This document shows positions 14,848 through 17,990 of a DNA stretch of 17,990 nt, in pieces. Each line of letters opens with the position of its first letter. Position 1 is the stretch's first letter. Both the position numbers and the translations under genes were made by a program. The notes under the pieces are model-generated. The model was not told the DNA's origin, searched no databases, and was given only the letters and a program-made list of their open reading frames with translations. Origin of the DNA: an uncultured Acidobacteriota bacterium (GTDB taxonomy: Bacteria; Acidobacteriota; Thermoanaerobaculia; Gp7-AA8); the NCBI GenBank assembly GCA_946887105.1, contig CAMPKJ010000074.1:1-17990 (forward strand). Direction: 5' to 3'.

Positions 14848-14854
14848 CGGGACT

Positions 14855-14860
14855 TAGAAT
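14855..14860 (+). promoter_or_regulatory. Putative -10 box TAGAAT before the GT7C-like gene
   Basis: TAGAAT, 9 nt before the ATG at 14870, in a 22-bp gap between same-strand genes. No Shine-Dalgarno is present, so this gene may start its own leaderless transcript. Confidence 0.45.
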
Positions 14861-14869
14861 CGCTCCCCG

Positions 14870-15841
14870 ATGTCTCTCCGCCACCGCCTCGGCGCGCTCG
14901 TGTACGACTGGCCGCGCTTCCTCCGCCTGCGCGATCCGAACCTGATGCGCAATCGCAACGAGTCGATCGTCAGCGACGGCCGCGGGGTGCGTTGCGACTG
15001 GACGTACACCTCCGAGCTGCACATCGCGAACGTCTATCCATCGACCTCGCGGGCGCTGATGCGGCGCACGCTGCGCGCATGGCCGATCACCTTGCGCGAT
15101 GCACCCGAAACGACGGACCAGCCGCAGGTCTCCTTCCTCGTCGGCCATCGCGGGCTGGAGCGCCTGCCGAACCTCCTGGCCACGCTGCGCAGCATCGCCG
15201 GACAGACCGGCACGAGCATCGAGTGCATCGTCATCGAACAATCCGCGACGCGGGAAATCGAGACGAAGCTCCCGCCGTGGGTTCGCTATCTCCACACGCC
15301 GGTCGCGCCGGGCTTCGACTATTGCCGCTCGGCGACGTTCAACGCGGCGGTGCCGATCGCGCGCGGTGAGGTGATCGTCGCGCACGACAACGACATGCTC
15401 GTGCCCGAGCGCTACGCGGCCGAGGTCCTGGCGCGGGCGCGCGAAGGGTGGCACTTCATCGATCTGAAGCGCTTCATCTTCTACCTGAGCGAAGCCGACT
15501 CGCGCGCCATCTTCGACGGCGCGCCGCTGCGCAACGATCGCATCACGAAGATCGTGCAGAACCTCAAAGGCGGCAGCATCGCCGCGACCAGGGACGCGTA
15601 CCTCGCTATCGGCGGTTTCGATGAGGACTTCGTCGGGTGGGGCGGCGAGGACCTCGAGTTCTGGGAGCGCGCGCGCGCGTACGGCCACGTCTACGAGTAC
15701 GGCTATCTGCCGATCGTCCACCTCTGGCATCGCGCGCAGCCGGGCAAAGTCGATCCGAGCGGCGCGCCGGCGGAGCGGCGCTATCAGGAGCTGCGCGCCA
15801 TTCCGCCCGAAGAACGGATCAGGCGGTTGCGGAGTCGATGA
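14870..15841 (+). CDS. Glycosyltransferase, GT2-like with galactosyltransferase (GT7C-type) motif
   Basis: The protein has 323 residues. An N-terminal extension of about 80 residues precedes a GT-A domain that starts at V87-SFLVGHRGLERLPN. The metal motif is H172-D-N-D175 in IVAHDNDMLVP. Near residues 249-262 the chain reads GFDEDFVGWGGEDLEF; the G-W-G-G-E-D core is the hallmark of the Glyco_transf_7C region of galactosyl- and N-acetylgalactosaminyltransferases and of bacterial chondroitin-type polymerases. It therefore probably transfers Gal or GalNAc, an inference from the motif alone. The start is supported by a TAGAAT box 9 nt upstream. The end overlaps the convergent GT4 by 23 bp. Confidence 0.85.
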   Translation: MSLRHRLGALVYDWPRFLRLRDPNLMRNRNESIVSDGRGVRCDWTYTSELHIANVYPSTSRALMRRTLRAWPITLRDAPETTDQPQVSFLVGHRGLERLPNLLATLRSIAGQTGTSIECIVIEQSATREIETKLPPWVRYLHTPVAPGFDYCRSATFNAAVPIARGEVIVAHDNDMLVPERYAAEVLARAREGWHFIDLKRFIFYLSEADSRAIFDGAPLRNDRITKIVQNLKGGSIAATRDAYLAIGGFDEDFVGWGGEDLEFWERARAYGHVYEYGYLPIVHLWHRAQPGKVDPSGAPAERRYQELRAIPPEERIRRLRSR

Positions 15842-16841
15842 TCGCGCGCGACCGCTGCGCGAATTTCTCGAACGAGAAGTAGCTCAGCGCATCCGGCACG
15901 CGGCGCGTTCCGTGCTCCAGCGTTTCCATGATGGCGGCGCGGATCTCGGCGGGATTGGTCGGATCGACGAGCAGCCCGAGCTTGCCATCGAGCAGCGCCT
16001 CGCGTCCACCATCGAGCTTGCTGCCGATCACTGGAACGCCGCACGCCATCGCCTCGAGGAACACGAAGCCGAATCCCTCGCCACGGCTCGGCATCACGTA
16101 CGCGTCGGCGAGGTTGTAGAGATCGCGCTTGTCCTCGTCGGCGAACAGGCCGGTGAAGATCACCCGCGAACCCACGCCGAGCTCGCGCGCGCGCAGTTGC
16201 AGACGATTGGCGTCGTTGCCGCCGCCGGCGATCATGTAGACCACGTCCTCCGGCAGATCGCGCAGCACCTCCAGCACTTCGTCGAAGCCCTTGGAGCGCT
16301 CCGCTGCCTCGAGCCGTCCGACGGTGAGCAGCACGCGTTTGCCTTGCAGGTGATAGCGCGCGATCCAGTCGGCGCGTTTCTCGCGGATGCCGTACTGCTC
16401 GAGGTGAATCGCGTTCGGCAGCACGAACGTCGGACCTTCGTAGCCCGACCATCCGGCCAGGCGATCGCGCGTCAACGCACTGACCGACACGATGCCGCGG
16501 CACGAGTCGAGTGATGCGCGACGCCGCTTCCACGCCTCGATGCCGTGCACGACCAGCAGCGGATCGCCGAACGCCACCGGCAGCAGATTGATGTGACCGC
16601 AGATCACGAGATCGGGTTGCGCGCGCCGCGCCGCTGCCAGCGCGCGCAGGTACGCCACCGGTCCCTCCGCCGCCGCGGCGACGAAGGTCACGTGCGGCGG
16701 CGCATCCTGAATCGGTCCGCGGATCACGCGCGGAATGACGGTCAGGTTCACGTGATCGAGCGCGGCGCAGAGCTCGCGATTGAACAGCGCGATGCCGCCG
16801 TAGCCGCCGTACGCGTCGGTGACGAGGAACAGCACGTTCAC
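15819..16841 (-). CDS. Family 4 glycosyltransferase
   Basis: The protein has 340 residues from a GTG. It begins MNVLFLVTDAYGGYGGIALFNREL with the glycine-rich loop at residues 12-16. The donor half starts at V170-LLTVGRLEAAERSKGFDEVL and contains MIAGGGNDANRL and E255-GFGFVFLE263, an intact E-x7-E, followed by MACGVPVIGSKLDGGREA. All marks of an active retaining GT4 are present. The GTG at 16841 is fixed by the GTGA overlap with the TGA of the asparagine synthase gene and by GGAGAGG 5 nt upstream; the open frame continues upstream across the asparagine synthase gene but is spurious. It ends inside the end of the convergent GT7C-like gene. Coupling to asparagine synthase suggests that they serve the same sugar or repeat unit. 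Confidence 0.9.
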   Translation of the reverse strand: MNVLFLVTDAYGGYGGIALFNRELCAALDHVNLTVIPRVIRGPIQDAPPHVTFVAAAAEGPVAYLRALAAARRAQPDLVICGHINLLPVAFGDPLLVVHGIEAWKRRRASLDSCRGIVSVSALTRDRLAGWSGYEGPTFVLPNAIHLEQYGIREKRADWIARYHLQGKRVLLTVGRLEAAERSKGFDEVLEVLRDLPEDVVYMIAGGGNDANRLQLRARELGVGSRVIFTGLFADEDKRDLYNLADAYVMPSRGEGFGFVFLEAMACGVPVIGSKLDGGREALLDGKLGLLVDPTNPAEIRAAIMETLEHGTRRVPDALSYFSFEKFAQRSRAIIDSATA

Positions 16842-17990
16842 GCGAACCTCTCCCACACGTGCCGCGCCCAGCTGCGCATGCGCGTCGACGTGCCATCCGG
16901 CGCGAGATCCATCCACGCCTGCATCGGTACGAAGAAGCCGGTCTTCTTGCGATTGCGGAGATAGTCCGGCAGGTTTGCCGCGAGCGCCGACTTGTCGCGC
17001 TGCCGGATCAGCATCGGCACGAGCTGCCGGAGGAGATACGCATCGACGAGCGGCGTGCGCACTTCCACCGAATGCGCCATGCTGGCCCAGTCCGCATCGC
17101 GCAGCAGCTGATTGCGCATGTAGAGCGCCGCCTCCATGGCGGCCACGCGGCCGAACGGCGTGCCGGGATCGGGCGCGAGCGTGCGCTCGATGTTCGCGAG
17201 CGGCTGCAGGCGCTCCAATCCTTCGCGCGCGAGCTCGTCGCCGAGAATGGCCAGCAGTTCGCCGGGAAGAAAGAGGCCGCGCTGCAGCAGATACGCGCCG
17301 GCGTACGTGCGTCCGTGCTCGGCGATCAGGCGCGCCTTCGGATGGCGCAGCAGTTTGCCCGCCAGGCCCGCGATGCGCGGAAAACGCACCATGCGCGGGA
17401 TGTTCTTGAACGAAGGATAGCCGCCGAGGAGCTCGTCGCCGCCGACGCCGGAGAGCGCGACCTTGATGCCTGCCTCGTGCACCGCCTTGCTGATGAACCA
17501 CGTGTTCACGCCGTCGATGGTGGGCTGGTCCATGCGCTCGAAGATCCGCGGCAGATCGGAGAGAAACTCGTCGCGGCCGACCACGCGCGTGGTCTGCGTC
17601 GTGCCGAGCTCGCGCGCGAACCGTTCCGCCAATGGCGCCTCGCTGAACTCGGTGAACGAGAGCGTGAAGGTGTGCAGCGGCGTGCGTCGCGCCGCGATTT
17701 GCGCGATTGCCGACGAGTCGATTCCCGCCGACAGAAACACGCCCACCGGCACGTCGCTGACCAGATGGTGCGCGACTGATTCTTCGACGCGCTCGCGCAC
17801 GAACACCGCCGGATCGACCAGCGCGTCGTCGTCGGCATCGCGAAACACTTCCGCGATCGAGAAGAAGCGCTGCGCGCCGGTGATGCCGCGTTCCTCGTCG
17901 ATGAAGAACGACGTTCCCGGCTCGATCGCGCGCACGTCGCGGCGGATCGTGAACGGCTCCGGCACCGATCCCGTCAGAAAGAAGCCGGCC
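16838..17990 (-). CDS. asnB: Asparagine synthase (glutamine-hydrolysing), C-terminal synthetase domain, partial
   Basis: The frame runs past the right edge, so only the last 383 residues are seen: the end of the glutaminase domain or linker (FFLTGSVPEPFTIRRDVRAI) and the ATP-dependent synthetase domain. The PP-loop reads F-L-S-A-G-I-D-S-S, with Ala where SGG is commonest, and is followed by a second core motif S-G-V-G-G-D-E-L-L-G-G-Y. Such AsnB-like enzymes inside polysaccharide loci are often thought to amidate sugar acids or other glycan substituents rather than to make free asparagine. Which applies here cannot be told without the N-terminal Cys-type glutaminase site outside the window. 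The stop overlaps the GT4 start (GTGA), giving a two-gene coupled unit. Confidence 0.92.
   Translation of the reverse strand, partial: AGFFLTGSVPEPFTIRRDVRAIEPGTSFFIDEERGITGAQRFFSIAEVFRDADDDALVDPAVFVRERVEESVAHHLVSDVPVGVFLSAGIDSSAIAQIAARRTPLHTFTLSFTEFSEAPLAERFARELGTTQTTRVVGRDEFLSDLPRIFERMDQPTIDGVNTWFISKAVHEAGIKVALSGVGGDELLGGYPSFKNIPRMVRFPRIAGLAGKLLRHPKARLIAEHGRTYAGAYLLQRGLFLPGELLAILGDELAREGLERLQPLANIERTLAPDPGTPFGRVAAMEAALYMRNQLLRDADWASMAHSVEVRTPLVDAYLLRQLVPMLIRQRDKSALAANLPDYLRNRKKTGFFVPMQAWMDLAPDGTSTRMRSWARHVWERFA
16847..16853 (-). promoter_or_regulatory. Shine-Dalgarno GGAGAGG for GT4
   Basis: GGAGAGG on the minus strand ends 5 nt before the GTG at 16841, inside the asparagine synthase 3' end. 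Together with the GTGA overlap it fixes the start. Confidence 0.55.

Noticed and set aside
15819..17501. 560-codon version of the GT4 reaching into asparagine synthase
   Set aside because: The first 220 residues are an out-of-frame reading of asparagine synthase; the GTGA overlap and Shine-Dalgarno fix the start at 16841.

Overview
This is a high-GC bacterial window (by eye about two thirds G+C) packed with glycan-assembly genes. It is almost certainly the interior of a cell-surface polysaccharide (O-antigen or exopolysaccharide) locus. The lineage cannot be fixed from sequence alone. GC content, a large secreted protein with carboxypeptidase-regulatory-like domains, and octamer intergenic repeats would fit Acidobacteriota or a similar soil or sediment phylum, but that is a guess. 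No rRNA, tRNA, CRISPR array, transposase or phage gene was seen. No stretch longer than 300 bases lacks a gene, and the largest gap outside genes is about 95 bases.

Layout. 1-414 (+) is the C-terminal end of a carbamoyltransferase. 425-4633 (-) reads, in transcription order, GT2 (4633), an O-antigen polymerase/ligase-like membrane protein (3675), GT4 (2270) and a WaaE-like GT2 (1186), with a striking octamer inverted repeat between the first two. 4658-6873 (-) holds a small hypothetical gene coupled by a GTGA overlap to a secreted multi-domain beta-sandwich protein. 6912-8168 (+) is a polytopic GT39-like transferase. 8134-9303 (-) is a GT4. 9326-11832 (+) is a GT4 coupled to a second GT-C polytopic transferase. 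11800-13613 (-) is a pair of coupled GT2 genes. 13639-15841 (+) is a GT4 followed by a GT2 with a GT7C-like GWGGED motif. 15819-17990 (-) is asparagine synthase (cut by the window end) coupled to a GT4.

How the genes may work together. Four GT4 and five GT2 enzymes (counting the GT7C-like one among the GT2s; with the fifth GT4 at 1173-2270 there are five GT4) would build repeat units on the cytoplasmic face. The Wzy/WaaL-like protein would polymerise or ligate them. The two GT-C proteins would add sugars from lipid-linked donors on the periplasmic side. The carbamoyltransferase and the AsnB-type amidotransferase would decorate sugars with carbamoyl or amide groups. No priming phosphosugar transferase, flippase, export ABC/Wza-Wzc system or nucleotide-sugar enzyme is visible, so these must lie elsewhere.

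Two structural themes stand out. First, genes alternate strand with almost no spacer: divergent starts are 22-25 bp apart and three convergent ends overlap by 23-35 bp. Second, nearly every gene that opens a transcription unit has a TANNNT box 6-9 nt before its start codon and no Shine-Dalgarno sequence, which suggests leaderless transcripts, while operon-internal genes use Shine-Dalgarno sites or 4-nt stop/start overlaps.
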